Shown: positions 33,229-46,575, counted from the first letter of the stretch. The stretch: DNA of 64,000 nt from Rhabditoides inermis (GCA_963966185.1 CAWZYM010000067.1:1-64000), one strand, 5' to 3'. Notes: generated by a model from the letters alone, not told the origin. A program made the numbers and translations.

Positions 33229-35022
33229 GTATCATATGCCGGATGGCTGTTTCGATACCTCTAAATTCCGACCTGTTTCTGGTTTCGCGGCGAGATTGGC
33301 ATTCGCATATCCAAGCGAGAGGGAGGACCATTTGCGGCGTTTCTGCAACATCGATATTATATGCGCGATCGACGCCAATTCAGAGATCAATATAGCATGA
33401 GTCACCTAAATAGTCGTATATATGACAAGATGGGCTTCCGCTAAGCTAGACCTCTGTAGCATACGATCAACGGAGATCCGAGAAAAAGGCTGCGCGTCCA
33501 TTTCGTCCGAATTCGGTCGTAGGGTAGGGGTCCGTTCTACTGGCAACCTTTGTACCATTCATTCAACCAACATCTATGCATTTGCAGCATCTTCTACTGG
33601 GGCTACTACTCAATGCAGTGAGTGTTCGACGGCCCCTGACCGGGCGCCGACTCGGGCCCCTGACCGGGCGCCGACTCGGGCCCCGCTCAACACCCATCAG
33701 CCCTCCTGGGTACTGCGCGTATCAACATTCGATCGCTTTCTCTCCATTTGTCTCTGACCCGTCACTGGTATGGCTGTATTTATATGATTGCGATTAGACA
33801 AATAATTATACTTATTCGGAATAAAATGTGTTCGTTTTTTCAGGTGTGATCGTATTTACCATTGAAAAGGTCTTTGCAGAGGGTATGTAGTGTGGGCAGA
33901 GAAAAGAGAGTTAAAAGAAGACTGCGTGGCAAACGAGAGATGGAATTGTGGGAGTGGCAGCGATTGAATCTAGGTGAGTTGTGGTGCCATACGTGCTCTG
34001 TGTGAGTGACGGTTCTGTCCTTATGGCGCGTGTCAAAAGGGACCATTCATCTAAAGTCTAAACGCGTGGCCACAGTGCATTCTTACCCCTCAGAATGCAT
34101 TTTTAGCCTCTCGAATGATTTAACGAAAAGAGGTAAGAAAGGGATCAGAATTCGATTTCAGCTTGAACGACTGAAAAATGAACTGAGCTGCGGTAGGGGT
34201 GAGAACGGTGTGAGGGGTAAGAATCAACTCTGCCCGCTACAGAAAAGACTGCATCGATTGTGGGCTCTCGTGGATAGAGTGCGTCCCGCACGTCCCGTGT
34301 GGACTTTTCGCCAAGTCGCACCATCCCCTACACCAGCTTGACAAACGCACATCAATGAGACACAGCATATTTGGCTGTCTTCATCACCAACGCAACGATT
34401 GAGGTGTTTCTTCTCGGCCGGTTCAACAGGTTTCTCCGAGGACTCCTCAAATTTCAAGCGAACATGTAGTTACTGTTGGTCTTCTAATTAATTCTTGTTG
34501 TAAAGTAAATATGTCATAATGAATAATATTTCAATGTTTATTGACTAGAAAATCTATAACATGAAAATGTATGGGTACACAGCTGCAAAGTGTCAAAATT
34601 AGCAAACTCAAACATTTCACACAATATTTACATTTTAGGTATTCTATCTCTCGTAATTGAGCAAGACTACATGGGACAGGGTGGGAGGAGCTAGAAGGGG
34701 CGGGGCTACTTTCAAACACACATGAGCGACAGGAGAAAGGATTAGCAAGAGACAGAAAACGCGGTGGGGTAACCAAAAAGAAACAAGCACCCACTATACT
34801 CTTATGTACAGCTAGGGGAGACACAGAAAAAGGGGAATTGTCGCATCTCACAATATAAATCAATACACCAATCAATATCCGGGGCAAGTCACTACACCAA
34901 GTGTACACATATCAGTCGGGTCAGAAGACACGTCGGGGGTGGGAGAGGGAGTGGGGGCGGGGCGAGTGGGGGCGGAGCCGGGCGCGGCTCGACCGCCGGG
35001 GCTGCTCCATACAGGAGTAGCC
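33229..35022. other. Intergenic region between convergent GAB-1-like and ULK genes
   Basis: Holds the 3' flanks of both genes. Contains two tandem copies of a 24-base GC-rich unit at 33631-33678. ORFs at 33422-33797 and 34006-34341 have no recognisable content. Nothing else is supported. Confidence 0.45.
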
Positions 35023-38000
35023 TCAGCTGTTGGCGACTGCAGTGACGAATCCCTGTCGTTCGAGGATGCGCAGTCTTTTCTCGACCGCCGCCTTGTATCG
35101 GGCGAGTACGATACGATCCTGCTCGCAATGCACCTGCTCGGACAGAGTGTGCAGCATCATGTACGCAGTCTGGTACCTGAACAGAGAGAGGGTACCTGAA
35201 CAGAGAGAGGGAGAGGGAGGGAGAGAGAGGGAGGGAGGGAGGGAGGGAGGAAGAGAGGGAGAGGAGGGGGAGGGGGCTGTCGACTCACCTCTGACTGCAC
35301 AGCTGCGGGTTGCCGAACAGTTCATCGAGCGCTGCGCTCTGGCACAGTTCTATCGCGTGTTTGTACATGATTCTCTCTGCAGATATGACAGCCATTGCTG
35401 GATCTGCCCCCGGCAGACCGAGTGATGCCAGCTCCTGCGAACGCACCTAAACACAATCAATAGTATACAATTCATTATAAACGATACAATAAGAATTGGG
35501 ACATTCAGTGAACAGTCTATTTTATTTGTCGTCAACACCCCTCTAATTTGCATAATCGTATTCTCCTCTCAAAACCTATGCATCAATGTGTGGCGGTGAC
35601 TGACCAGACACCGGTGGTACTTGTCGTTGAGTTGGTTGAGAACGTTCTGTACGGCGGGGCTGGCATGCAGCTGGCGCGCCGCCACACTCCGCTGGGCCAG
35701 CAGCAGGGCAGACGAGAGCATGTGCAGCGCCCGCACATACACCACCAGCTGCTCCGCACGACGGTACGCACAAGGGGTCTCCTTCTCAAAACACAATGTC
35801 TCAACCATGATCAATACACAAACTACAAAGCTACCTTTCTGGGCTGCATGGCTGCTGTGAGAGGGTTGTCCTTCTGCTCAGCCACCTGCATCAGAGTCTC
35901 CACCAGCTCCAACACGAAGCGCAGCTTGGCCAAGATCTGACATCCAACCGTCTCTCTCTCCCTCTCTCTCTCTCCCCCTCTCTCTTTCTCTCACCTGTCT
36001 GTGCTCCTCCTGCATGACAGTCTCCTGTTCGAGTGCCGGCGGGGGCGCATCCTCCTCCATCTCCTCCTCCTCTTCCCCAGTCACCCCACCCGCCTGCTGG
36101 CCCCTTGCAGCGAACAGGGGCGTGGCGTGAAGGGGCGGGGCGACGGAGGACGAGGTATCGTCTCCGGACAGACTCTCCATCAGTTGTGAGTGGATGCTCT
36201 CGTCGATGGGATGTGTGATTGGCTGGTTGGATGCGAATGGGAGTCTCATGGGCGCTCCCATGTCTCCCATGTCCTCCTCCTCGTCGTCCGAAATGTCGCT
36301 GCTCCTCTCCCGCTCCTCCTTCTCCACCGTCGGCTGCTCCGACACTGCCTTCACTGTCAGCTGCGCAGATGGGCGCTCCGACGGCGAGACCGCCAGGTAC
36401 TTGAGGTTGTCCAGCTGCTCCATCTACAACCCATACGATCATGCCCCGAGCCCCGCCACACTCGCTCCGCCCACTCACCGTTTGCGGTTGTTGCTGAATG
36501 GGCTCCGATCGCTGTCTGGACGCAGTTGCGAGGTCGAGTGTGGTGGCGGACTTGGGTATGGGTTGGGGTACTTGTCCAGGGAGAGAGGCGACGGCCCCCG
36601 CCGGTTCCTCCGCTGTCACTGTGTTGCGGCGAGAGCGAGACGAGTCCGCCTGCGAGCGACGCCAGCGAGCATCGCGCACCATGAAGTTGGCTGAACAACA
36701 CAACGTTACACTCAACAAGTCCGGATCAGTCATAGTTCCACAAGGTATTAGTTGAGAGAAGGAGACTGACTGTGTGGCAGGTTGATGTTTTCGATGCTCG
36801 GCATCCTGGCGGGCTCCCTGTGGGGAGTCCCCGGCTGCTCGCTGCGAGGAGAACACGCCTGCGCTGCCGACGCCGCCGACCGACGCTCCTCGATGCGACT
36901 GCAACAGGGCGAGTGAGGGGGAGAGGGGAGAGGGGAGAGGGGGAGAGATGTCCACTCACCTATACGCGACCCTCTGACTGGGTACTGGCACTGCTCGCAC
37001 GGCTGCCGGCCCAGCAGCCACAGAGGCCTCGTGCACCTGTACCTGCTTGACGGGGCTTCCCTCCGGCTCGGGCCGCCTCTGTCCCGGCAGCGGGGGCAGG
37101 AAGGTGAAGTCTCCGCTGTCGAGCATGCCTGCTCTCCTGGCTGGCTGGGGCGACTCTAGCTGTCGAGCCAGTCCGCTCGGCCTCCGTGGAATGGCAGACG
37201 CGGGCGATTCGGCTAGGCGACTGCCACTCGGGCGCCGCGGGGGCAGCGGCGAGGCCTGCTCGAGGATGCGTCTCGATGGAGACGCCGCCGGTGGGTCGTG
37301 CATGAAAGGATGCGCGAAGAAGTGCTCGAATGAGATGCGGTCGCGTGCGTTTCTTTTGAGAAGGCGCAGCAGCAGATCCCGCAGGTTGGGGGAACACCAC
37401 TCGGGGATGTCCGGACGCAGCTCCTTGTTCTTCTCGTAGAACATCTTCAGCTGCGGCGGCGTCTGCGCCTGCAACCACAAACGTGTCAATCAATCAATAG
37501 GAATCAATCGATAATTGTGTTCACCTGGAAGGGCGCCTTTCCAGTAAGGCATTGGAAAAGAATGGTTCCAATCGACCAGAGATCCGCCTTGGCGTCGTAT
37601 TGAAGCGACATGATCACCTAAACAGACATCACAATCAACAACCGCCAATCAATCAATCAATCAATACTCACCTCAGGAGCCATGTACATGGGTGATCCAC
37701 ATAGGGTGGCAGCCATCACTCCGTCCGAGAGGAACCTCGCGAAGCCAAAGTCGGCCAGTTTGATGAGCAGCTGGTGAACAGGAGGGTTCGGACGCCTCAA
37801 ATACACACATTGCCATCATACACAAAACACAAGAGAGAAAACAAGAAAGATGAAAGGTACAGTATCCATACCTGCTCGGATTGCACAAGAGAATGTTCTG
37901 GGGCTTGAGATCTCTGTGTACGATACCCTTCTTGTTGATCGCCTCCAGAGCGTGGGCTCAAATCATTCACAATAAGCGCCGCCCCCTGTGACTCGGCCTA

Positions 38001-40187
38001 CCTATCTGGACGACGAAGTGATGTATGGTCTCTTCGTTGAGAGTGCTCTTCTGTTGGAGGTAGTCTGCCAGGTCTCCTCCATTACAGTACTCCATCACCA
38101 GATAGACGTGCGTGGGTGTCTCGTGGCATTTCAGAAGCGCCACCAGGTTGTCATGTTCAAGACCCGACAGCTCCTCAAACACTCAAATTTCACAATCGCT
38201 CATAACGTCAAGTGTTTGATGCGATTGTATTATCACCACGGTCACTGTTTTTTTTTATATTTGACAAATGTCCATTGACAAACCTATTCAGACCTAACAT
38301 ACAGATAGTTGATTTATCTGCTAGTCCAGCCAAATCTTCAATCCATTCACCCACCAATAAACCTCTCCAACCATTACATTATATCCCATTCACGTCAAAC
38401 TATGCTCGAAAACAAATAGATAATGATGATTCTCGGGTGGGTGAGGTGGTGAGTGGAAAGGCGTGTTCCTCTCGCCTTGCTGGATTGAACACATGTCAAG
38501 CGCTCAATCACTCCTCCTCCTTTCTCTCTGAACACAGAGGGCACTCCTTCTCACATGCCCCATCTCACCCTGTCACATCCACTCAAAGACAAGAACAATG
38601 CAAGATAGTAGTCGATAATGGACGACAGCCTGTTGTCGCTCACCTTGAGAATCTTGATTTCCTTCGCGAGAAGGTTCTTCGACTTGGCGATGTTCTTCTT
38701 CGCAATACTCTTCACAGCCACTGGCACCTCGGGTTTCTGAAATATTGCATTGATTGATTGTGCATCATATATAAATTCGTGGTGTGAACGATTGTTGATT
38801 GGCAGCTACAGAATGCCTCATTGTTATGCCGGGTGGTCACTCGGTCGCGGTTCACTGATTGCTTCTTCTCTCGTCTCGCCCTTCGCCGTCTCTTTCTTTC
38901 GTATTCCCTCTCTCCTCTCCCACACCCGCCACTCTTCTTCACACAATTAGTGTGATAAGTGTGCTCAAATTTCAGGACACACTGACTCTCGGCCGCAACG
39001 AAAACCTACTCGTTTTTTTATCTGCCAGTCACGGGTTTGTAAACAAATCATCTCCCTCAAAAGAGAATGCCACAAACATATTTTCGTCACTCCATTCTTG
39101 CAGAGCCTTTGTCTCTCTCATGGAAAGGGCTTTCTTTTTCTGTTTCGGAAAAGGAGACAGGGATGGGAGAAAAGGGGCTGGGGGTGGCGAGGGAGGGGCG
39201 CAATCAATACGATCCTCCCCTCTCCCGCCTTCCCTCCTGCATGCCTTCTTCCTATTGGCTATATTGCATGCGAATGGAATAGGCTGGGAGAGCGGATTGC
39301 TCGTAATGACTCAATGTGGCGCCGCAGTAACAGCCAAATGGCCAATTATGGGTTCGCGAAAAGTGAGTGAGCAGAGGTTGGGTGAGAGTGGGCAATGTGA
39401 TCACTCATTAGCACGAGCCAATCTGAGTGACAAGGTGGGAGGTGAATCGGGGATGCCAACCAAGAACCAAATCAGAAATCACCCAATGCGAAAAAAGCAA
39501 ACCAGGTTCAACACAAACATTTGTTTCTGAATGTGCGGTCGGCTCGCTGACGCAAAAGAGGTGTTCGATTATTCAATTTCCAGTGCGTTCCATCAAAAGA
39601 CACTGAACTGGCTCTTTACTATCATTTTATTATGCGAGTGGGGTGTATTACGTGTCGTATTCGAGAGGCGATGAATGTGGAAGCGGGAGTGGGATGTTCT
39701 CGCTCCCGCCGTTGCAAGTACTCTCAAATGACCACCGACGCGTAATGATTCAAATGTTACAGCGGTGAAAGAGGATGGCACGGGGACAACATGTAGTGAG
39801 TGTGAGAGACGAATGAGTGAATGATACAATACATTCAGTGCAGGCCCATTTGGTTATGATTAGCTCCGAGTATTCCGAACGCATGTCCCATAAAAGGCGG
39901 GCTCGACACGACACACGCCTACGCTTGCCTCATTTCGAGACGAGTTAATGACGTCAATGCATTGAATAGTGAAACGAATATATGGATACACCACATAAAC
40001 GAATTATAAGAATACCACGCGAAACAACATGTAAACGTATCAAGTTATGGAGAAACATCGTAAATTGATATAATTTTTATAATTACAAAATTCTCACCTC
40101 GATGTATCGTCCCTTGTAGACAATGGCGAAAGCACCATGACCGATGATATCACGGTTGCTATACTCAAAGCGATCGAATCGCTCCAT
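35023..40187 (-). CDS. unc-51: Serine/threonine kinase ULK1/2, UNC-51/ATG1 orthologue
   Basis: Initiator kinase of autophagy, also needed for axon guidance in C. elegans. Fourteen exons add to 843 codons, close to the 856 residues of worm UNC-51. The kinase domain starts at once ([20 protein letters not shown]), with catalytic Lys in [11 protein letters not shown] and hinge [18 protein letters not shown]. It continues with catalytic loop [17 protein letters not shown] as ADFGFARFL, and activation segment/[21 protein letters not shown]. Then [18 protein letters not shown] and [12 protein letters not shown] complete it. A long Pro/Ser/Arg-rich linker holds an acidic block ([16 protein letters not shown]). 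The C-terminal tandem MIT/EAT domain runs from about [20 protein letters not shown] through [19 protein letters not shown] to [20 protein letters not shown]. The first intron (38737-40097) is 1.36 kb. Several introns end in GAG. All catalytic motifs are intact. Confidence 0.97.
35172..35209 (-). repeat. Duplicated 3' splice site in the last unc-51 intron
   Basis: A 19-base unit (read on the minus strand, GTACCCTCTCTCTGTTCAG) occurs twice in tandem immediately before the last coding exon. Each copy ends in TTCAG followed by GTAC. Use of the first AG would insert 19 bases and shift the frame; the second gives the conserved YQTAYMML sequence. Confidence 0.8.
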
Positions 40188-41157
40188 CCTCGTAGATCAA
40201 TCAATCAATAAATAGAAACAGACGGGGGGGGGTGCTCAACAGGAAACGGACATGCGCACACACTGAAACGATTGACTTGGTTGGTAGTCGGAGTTTGACA
40301 CTAGACTGCGAATTGCGAACAGAAAACAGATCACTTCACGTGATGAAGGCCAATAAGAGGAGGATGGCAGATGCGAAAGACAGACTGAAAGACAAAGACG
40401 CGCACGTGTGACATTTCGACATACAAGGACGGAGAGAATGAACACGATGAGCCCTATTATATAAAGCATGTAATCAATACACCAACGCGTCAATTAATTT
40501 GCTATGAAATGTGACAGGTAACACACAACACTGCAATCATGTGGTGGGTCACAACTCGTATCGCAAAATGAAAAGAATGGATGAGGCACTATGAAATAAT
40601 TAGTGACGAGCGAGAGAAATGCAAGAAGCACAAGGCGAGGTCGCATCTCGGGCCGCCATTTATCGATAGGAGGCAGGCCCTCGGGCTGTCCCGCCACTGC
40701 CTTCTCACTCACTCTCTCGCTCGCCCTTCCAACTCTGACTCTCGCCTCACCCCACGCACTCTCGCTGTCTCTCACTGCCTCTCGCAATCCAATACGCACG
40801 GGCTCCATACAAACATCACGAGGTTTCTGCCAGTCTTGAAATGGGGGAAGAGCGATTCGTAGTCTATGAACACATACATACGATATTGAGATCATGGCCG
40901 GGGGAAATCCAGACGAAATGTCAATCGTTGTCGCCGCTGATATGATCGCCCGTGAGACGTCAGCTGTTTTGCTAATCGATAATTTGGGACGTGAAGAGAT
41001 ATTTCCCGCAGCAGCCCTTTCGTTGTGGGACCATAAAAATCTTTAACCCCGCCCTTTTTTCCGGTTCAAACGTTACGTTGTTCAAATATTAAAAAAAACT
41101 TTCATGCAAATTTGTTTTGATAATAAGGTTTAATGTTTGTATGTTTTGTGTTTTAGG
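40188..41157. promoter_or_regulatory. Divergent intergenic region between unc-51 and TAF12
   Basis: About 970 bases between two divergent starts, so it is likely to carry both promoters. A CpG-rich stretch at 40640-40800 is present. A TTTTGTGTTTTAG acceptor-like sequence lies directly before the TAF12 ATG. Confidence 0.4.
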
Positions 41158-43071
41158 ATGGCGGACGGGTTCCCTAACAACGACGGACCGTTGCACCCTC
41201 AGCAACAGCAGTCGCAGCTCATTGCGGCACTAAACAGCAGTCCCGGCGGACCTCAGGTATGTTTAGCAATGTGCTTTTATGGGTTTTCTCACTGACGGCC
41301 GTTTACACATCTTATTCAGTCTGCTTATGAATCACCTTCATCGCATGTGGCTAGCGTTTTCTCATAGATCTCAATGCATGTGTTATCGCTATATGAATGT
41401 TGTTAGTGTATTTCGTTGTATATTTAGAATTCGGAGTTTTAACATACATTGCTGCTGCTGCATTACCTTGTTTGATATCTGCTCTGCATGTGTGCTTGCT
41501 TCCATAAAACGTGAATGCATTTTGAAACGTGGTGTGGCTAACTGTCTAATGTCCTAGTCCAACTCACAAGTGCCTAAACGAGAGATGTCGCATCATCATC
41601 CGGGCCACGCCCCGCCAGGCCACGCCCAAATGCCTGGACTACCTCCACGAGGATATCCTCCTCAGCATTGGTATCCACAAAATGTGAACAGTTTATGTGT
41701 CATGTTGAGTGACGTTTCTATTTCTTCTCCTCTCACGTTTTTTTTTTCTGGGCGGCTGTAAATTGATATATAAATTTGTTTCCAAGTATTTTATTTCAGC
41801 AAATGGGCGGACCTGGTCCGATGCGTCCCGGACCTCCTCAAATGACAGGTAAGATTTCAATATCATCAATATTCATAGCGCATTGTTACGAAAATAGGCC
41901 AGATACCGTCGTTGGAACCCCCTCCGCAGAGTGATTCTCTTGAATCGGAGGGGGGGGGAATAACTTTTACATTTACCTAAGATTCATGCATTGTTTTAGT
42001 TCGTCAGCAGCTAGCGCCGTACGCGCAACAGGCGATTCGTCAGCAGAGTTCGATGCAGTTCCAGCAGCAGCAGCAGCAAGGTCCGGGCGGGCCGGGACAA
42101 GGCCCTCCCGGACCCGGTGGTCCCGGAGGTCCCGGAGGTCCGCAGTTCACCTCGCCCCCACAACACATGATGCAGCAACCGGTAAGTCATCATACTTGTC
42201 ATTCGTTTGATGTGCTCATAACCAGACTAACATTCAGTCGATGGGGCCAGTACGGCAAATAATAACCCCGCAAGGACCGAGGCCCATGATGCAGGTTCAT
42301 TTTGTTATTTTTTTATAATGCATTTGCATTTCTTTTTTGTTGTGTGTAGTGAAGTGGTATTTGTTTGATATCCGTGTTGTGTATATTGTTGTAGATGCAG
42401 CCTCGGGCGGGCATGGCGTCTCAGCCACAGCTGCATCCGTCTCCGCAGCACCCGCCTCCCCAGCAACAGCAACCGCAGCAGCACGCGCCCCATCCCTCGC
42501 CCAACCAGCCACACACACAGCACATGCAGCAACAGCAACAGGCAAGCCCCGCTCACTAGTCGATCACTTGATCTCGAAACAGGCGCCGCCGCAGCAGCAG
42601 CAGCTTCCGCAGACCATTCAGCACATCATGACTGGAGGAGCACTCATGGACAGGGTGAGCACAAGTGCGGGAGCGGTGGCGATGAAGAGGCACACAGGCT
42701 CGTCTGGACGACCTGGTGAAGCAGATCGACCCGTCGACAGTGCTGGAGGAGGGTGTGAAGGACGCGCTGCTCGAGTATGCCGACGAGTTTGTGGAGGAGA
42801 TCATCGACCGAGTATGCACTCTGGTGAACCGGAGAGGCAACCACCGGTTGGAGGTGCGGGATGTGGAGATGGTTCTGGACCTCGTGTACAAGGTGAGAGA
42901 GTGGAGGAGGAGGATTGTGGATGAGTGCGTGTTGAGATGCCCCGAGTGCCGCGCGCTGCAGTGCACGTGTTTGGGGCGGCGACTGCGGCGCCCCGGCAGG
43001 AGAGGCTGCCTCCCGCCATGGCACACCAGCACCGGGTCGCCCTCATCAAGAAGAACCTCAAGAAGCTCTGA
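41158..43071 (+). CDS. TAF12: Transcription initiation factor TFIID subunit 12
   Basis: Histone-fold subunit of TFIID and SAGA in the nucleus. Nine exons (41158-41256 to 42937-43071) sum to 354 codons. The N-terminal 250 residues are Gln/Pro/Gly-rich low complexity (SMQFQQQQQQGPGGPGQGP). The C-terminal histone fold is clear: RLDDLVKQIDPSTVLEEGVK, LLEYADEFVEEIIDRVCTLV and NHRLEVRDVEMVLDLVYK. It is followed by AHQHRVALIKKNLKKL, as in TAF12. The Gln-rich N-terminus fits TAF12 family members. Intron 42542-42582 has a GC donor and is 41 bases. The last intron, 42893-42936, is 44 bases and ends in GAG. The ATG is immediately preceded by TTTTAG, suggesting a cis or trans splice acceptor. Confidence 0.93.
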
Positions 43072-43797
43072 TTCTCTGCCAAGCAAATCACCATCATGTA
43101 TAGTTGTGCACTAATCACTCTTGTTTTGTTGTTATCCGCGGGTTGCGCATATTATAAATGTTGTCACATTATTTGTTATGTTGATGAGTGGTTTTGGTGC
43201 TTTGTCACAGCCGTTACAACGGTATCGAATATCTGCGATGGAGAGAGAAGTGAAAAGAATAGGTGTAATTGCTGCGAAACATTTGTGGTGTTATTTTGTG
43301 CGCGACTGTGTAGTGAGAAATACGCATCAGGGACAGCGGGGGGTGAGTGGAGATGTGGCGAGGCATAGCCGTAGATAAGACCACGCACATGAACACATAT
43401 GTTCCGTTGTTTTGAAATGTATTTTCATTGCATATTTCATTGCATGTGCCATGTTGTTTTGTATGGGTTCTCGTGATTGCGTTGTTTTCGTCACTCTGTC
43501 TTTCTTCTCTTCATCATTGCACCATCATCTCTTGCAGAGTGACTATATTTCCTTCGTGTCCCTCGTAATCCACCTCATATGCCAATCTCACTCTCATCTG
43601 ATTACAATCGGCATGAGAAAGTTTTCGGCCTGGCCTGCTCTCAAGCGGGGATGATCCCTTTTCTCGAATTGTTCTGCCTCTTCCCACTGATTGCCCATAT
43701 TGCAGCGGGCCGCCGTCGATGCGAGTGCGTCGCGGGTATTGATTTATATTGTTTGATTGATCGCACTATCGATTGGTTGGCGGTCGCGCGGGTGGAG
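43072..43797. other. Intergenic, TAF12 3' flank and nuclease 5' flank
   Basis: No exon motif recognised. The frame open upstream of 43798 lacks a start that fits the family. Confidence 0.4.
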
Positions 43798-45868
43798 ATG
43801 GGTGTTACTGGTATCTGGGATCACATGAACCGCTATGCGAGCAACGTCGAGCTCGCCAGCCTTCGCGGCAAGACTCTCACCATCGGTCAGTTGTTTACTT
43901 ACTTTTCATATTTAGTTATATACGTAGTTATATATTTTGTATATTTTCAGATGGTCACATTTGGTTGTATGAATCTGTTCGCGGTTCGACGTCGCATGGA
44001 AACGAACAGAAGAACAGCTATCTCGTCACTTTTTACAAGAGGTGTGCTGAGTGTGATGTTTTCTTTTTCGTTTTTTTGTGCTGAGTGTGATGTTTTCTTT
44101 TTTGTTTATTTGTTTACAGTTTACATGACATATTTGTGTTGAGGTGTGAGCGCCTTCTCGAGTGCGGCATCAATGTGATTGTGGTGTTCGATCAGGTCGA
44201 CGCCATTTTCAACGCCAACCACCAGGTGAGAAATCTGGATAGTACGGTATTAATGATGCAGTTTGTCAACCATTTATAATTAACCCCATGTGTATTAGGT
44301 GTGTGAGGAGTACGTGAAGCGTTCGAAGCGCGCGGGCGGCTGTGGCTGGGATCAGTCGGTGCACCGCGAACTGATCGAACGCGTGTTCCGCGTACAGGTA
44401 CGAACATGGAGTAGCTACCTTTATCTATCCATGTCATATGATGTATTCGAGTGTAGTGTGTGTATGCAGGAGCTGCTTTCTGCGATGGGCGTGTTGTGTG
44501 TGGTGGGGGGCGCGGACGGAGAGGCTCAGTGCGCGCAGCTCGAACAGGCAGGCATCAGCCACGGATGCATCACCCCAGACTTCGACTACTTCCTCTTCGG
44601 AGGAAGCAACATATACAGGGTGCGTCGCTCACAGGTCGTGTTGATTATTGATTGTAATGTTGTTATTGGAGGTGGAGTTCAGCCAGGGCGGTCGGATGGT
44701 GAGCAGCGTGAGCCACGTGTCCATGCAGAAGCTGGAGGAGCAGAGTGAGTGCTGATAGAGGCAGATTGGCGATTGAGTGTTGTGTGAACACATCTCATGT
44801 CAGACCTGAACCGCCACCGTCTGATTGCGCTGGCGATGCTGCTCGGATGTGACTACTTCGAGAAGGGCGTCGGTCGAGTGGGAGTGGTGACTGGACTGGA
44901 GATTGTGGCCGAGTTCTCGCTCATCGAAGACGACCACCCGTCCACCATCCTCGACAGGTTCAGGAGCTACTGCACCAAGGAGGTGCCACTGAGGAAGACG
45001 GACAGCCAGGTGAGAGGCGCACATTGTATCTGGTTGTGATTTATTATTGATTGGTTGAATAGTTTCTATGTGTTTGTTTTAGCTGAAACAGAAGCTTCGA
45101 AAGCAGGCGACTCGCTTCTCCATTCCTGACGGTTTCCCTAATGCCGACTTATTTCTGCAGGCTGTTGACGTGTTTCTGGTTAGTTTATAGTTATTATTAT
45201 TAATTTATTTTAATATTGTTTTGTTTATTTGTTGTTGTCCAGGTTCCGGACACGAAGAACGTTCAGAAGGCGGACCTGCCTGTGATTGGCTCGATGGACT
45301 TGAAGCGGATAGAGGAGGTGATGAGCGCACACTGCGACTGGGACGCGGCTCGATTCGCGAGTGAAAACGAGAGGGTCCAGAAGAGGACTGCCGCCAATAA
45401 GAACAGCGCCGTACGTACACTACAACTTTTACAAAAAAATAATTATAAAACGTTTTTGTTGCAGTTGCAGTCGCGTGTGACCGACTTCTTCTGTGCACAG
45501 CGCCCTCGGCGGTCGACGTCGCGAGTAGTGGAGGAGTGCAGCCAGGAGGAGGCGGCCAAGTGCAGTCGAAGGGAGTGGGCAGCACTCACCACCCTGAGGA
45601 ACAAGAGGAGGCTATACCACGAGACGGTACGTGCCAACAGCAGCCATGCCAATGCCAGGGCACAGACGGTATGTGTTATGATGATATGGGATGGTTGTAG
45701 GGCGATGGAGTGGATGAGAAGGAGGCGGCTCTGGCGGCGGCTCACAAGCGGCGCTGCCATGCGACGGGGGCTGCGAAGAGGCGCGGGCCTGCCGTCAAGA
45801 CGACCATGTGTTCTCTCGGAGACGCCGCCGCCACGAGCGACACCTCCTCCGTCCAGATCATAGAGTAG
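43798..45868 (+). CDS. XPG/FEN1-superfamily nuclease, GEN1-like, with PCNA-binding motif
   Basis: Structure-specific 5' nuclease of the Rad2/XPG family, probably acting on flaps or Holliday junctions. Eleven exons give 469 codons. The N domain begins MGVTGIWDHMNRYA, with the first catalytic Asp in LRGKTLTIDGHIWLYE and the second in INVIVVFDQ. The I domain follows without the long spacer of XPG proper: GVLCVVGGADGEAQCAQLEQ (E-x-E pair is D-x-E here), GCITPDFDYFLFGG (two Asp) and ALAMLLGCDYFEKGVGRVG (last Asp plus helix-hairpin-helix). All acidic positions are therefore kept. Next come IPDGFPNADLF and a domain like that after the HhH of GEN1. Near residue 360 is QSRVTDFF, a textbook PIP box. 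The basic tail ends SSVQIIE, which resembles a SUMO-interacting motif. GEN1 versus another Rad2 member is inferred from the missing spacer. Confidence 0.88.
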
Positions 45869-45906
45869 CTGAGAGCAGCAGAGCACCACCACACAGTCAG
45901 TCCCCA

Positions 45907-45907
45907 T

Positions 45908-45952
<45 letters not shown>
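45907..45952. repeat. (AC)n microsatellite
   Basis: About 23 uninterrupted CA dinucleotides just after the nuclease stop codon, in its presumed 3' UTR. Confidence 0.95.
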
Positions 45953-45957
<5 letters not shown>

Positions 45958-46575
45958 TTCGTGTATTCTATTACGGTATGTTCGTGTATGATTGATTGTT
46001 CTTCCCATATCTGCGTGTTTTGTGTTCTGGTATCCGGCTCACTTCTTTGACACGGCACGGCTTGATTAGTATGGTAGAGCATGGCGTTGAGACAAGGGTA
46101 TGAATGCTAGAGTGCCTGCGGAGTCAGCTGATCCGCCTAATCAATATCAATCATTAATCGAGTACGTTACAATGTATGCTTTCCGATAGACCTTGTGGCG
46201 AGAGCCTTGATTCTTTCCTTCCTTTCTTCCTTTCTTCCACATCGCATCCCTATTCTGGAATGATTAAATCACTCCCCCATTGTTGCTTTGTTTCTTTCTC
46301 GCTCAAATTCCGACTTAGTTATTTTCTCATATACTGAATCCACGTTTTGTTTTTTGTTTTTATTGAATGCAAGTGAAAATTGTTATAGTTTATTGTATTT
46401 ACGTCTGAGATTCTATATACAGAGGATGTTGTTGTTGTATACGATGTATAAAGAATTTATGAATGCGTTTTTTTATTCGTTTTTGATATGGATCGAACTA
46501 TGCGTTTCAACGCTGTGATACATTTCACCAATTGAATAGATTTATGAATTAAAGTATGTTATGTGTGCTTTTAGA
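45953..46575. other. Intergenic, nothing recognised
   Basis: AT-rich sequence between the nuclease and BCAS2 genes. A TGCTTTTAG acceptor-like sequence lies directly before the BCAS2 ATG. Confidence 0.4.

Noticed and set aside
35891..36955. 354-codon minus-strand frame across unc-51
   Set aside because: A different frame running over unc-51 exons and an intron. The conserved ULK sequence lies in the spliced model.
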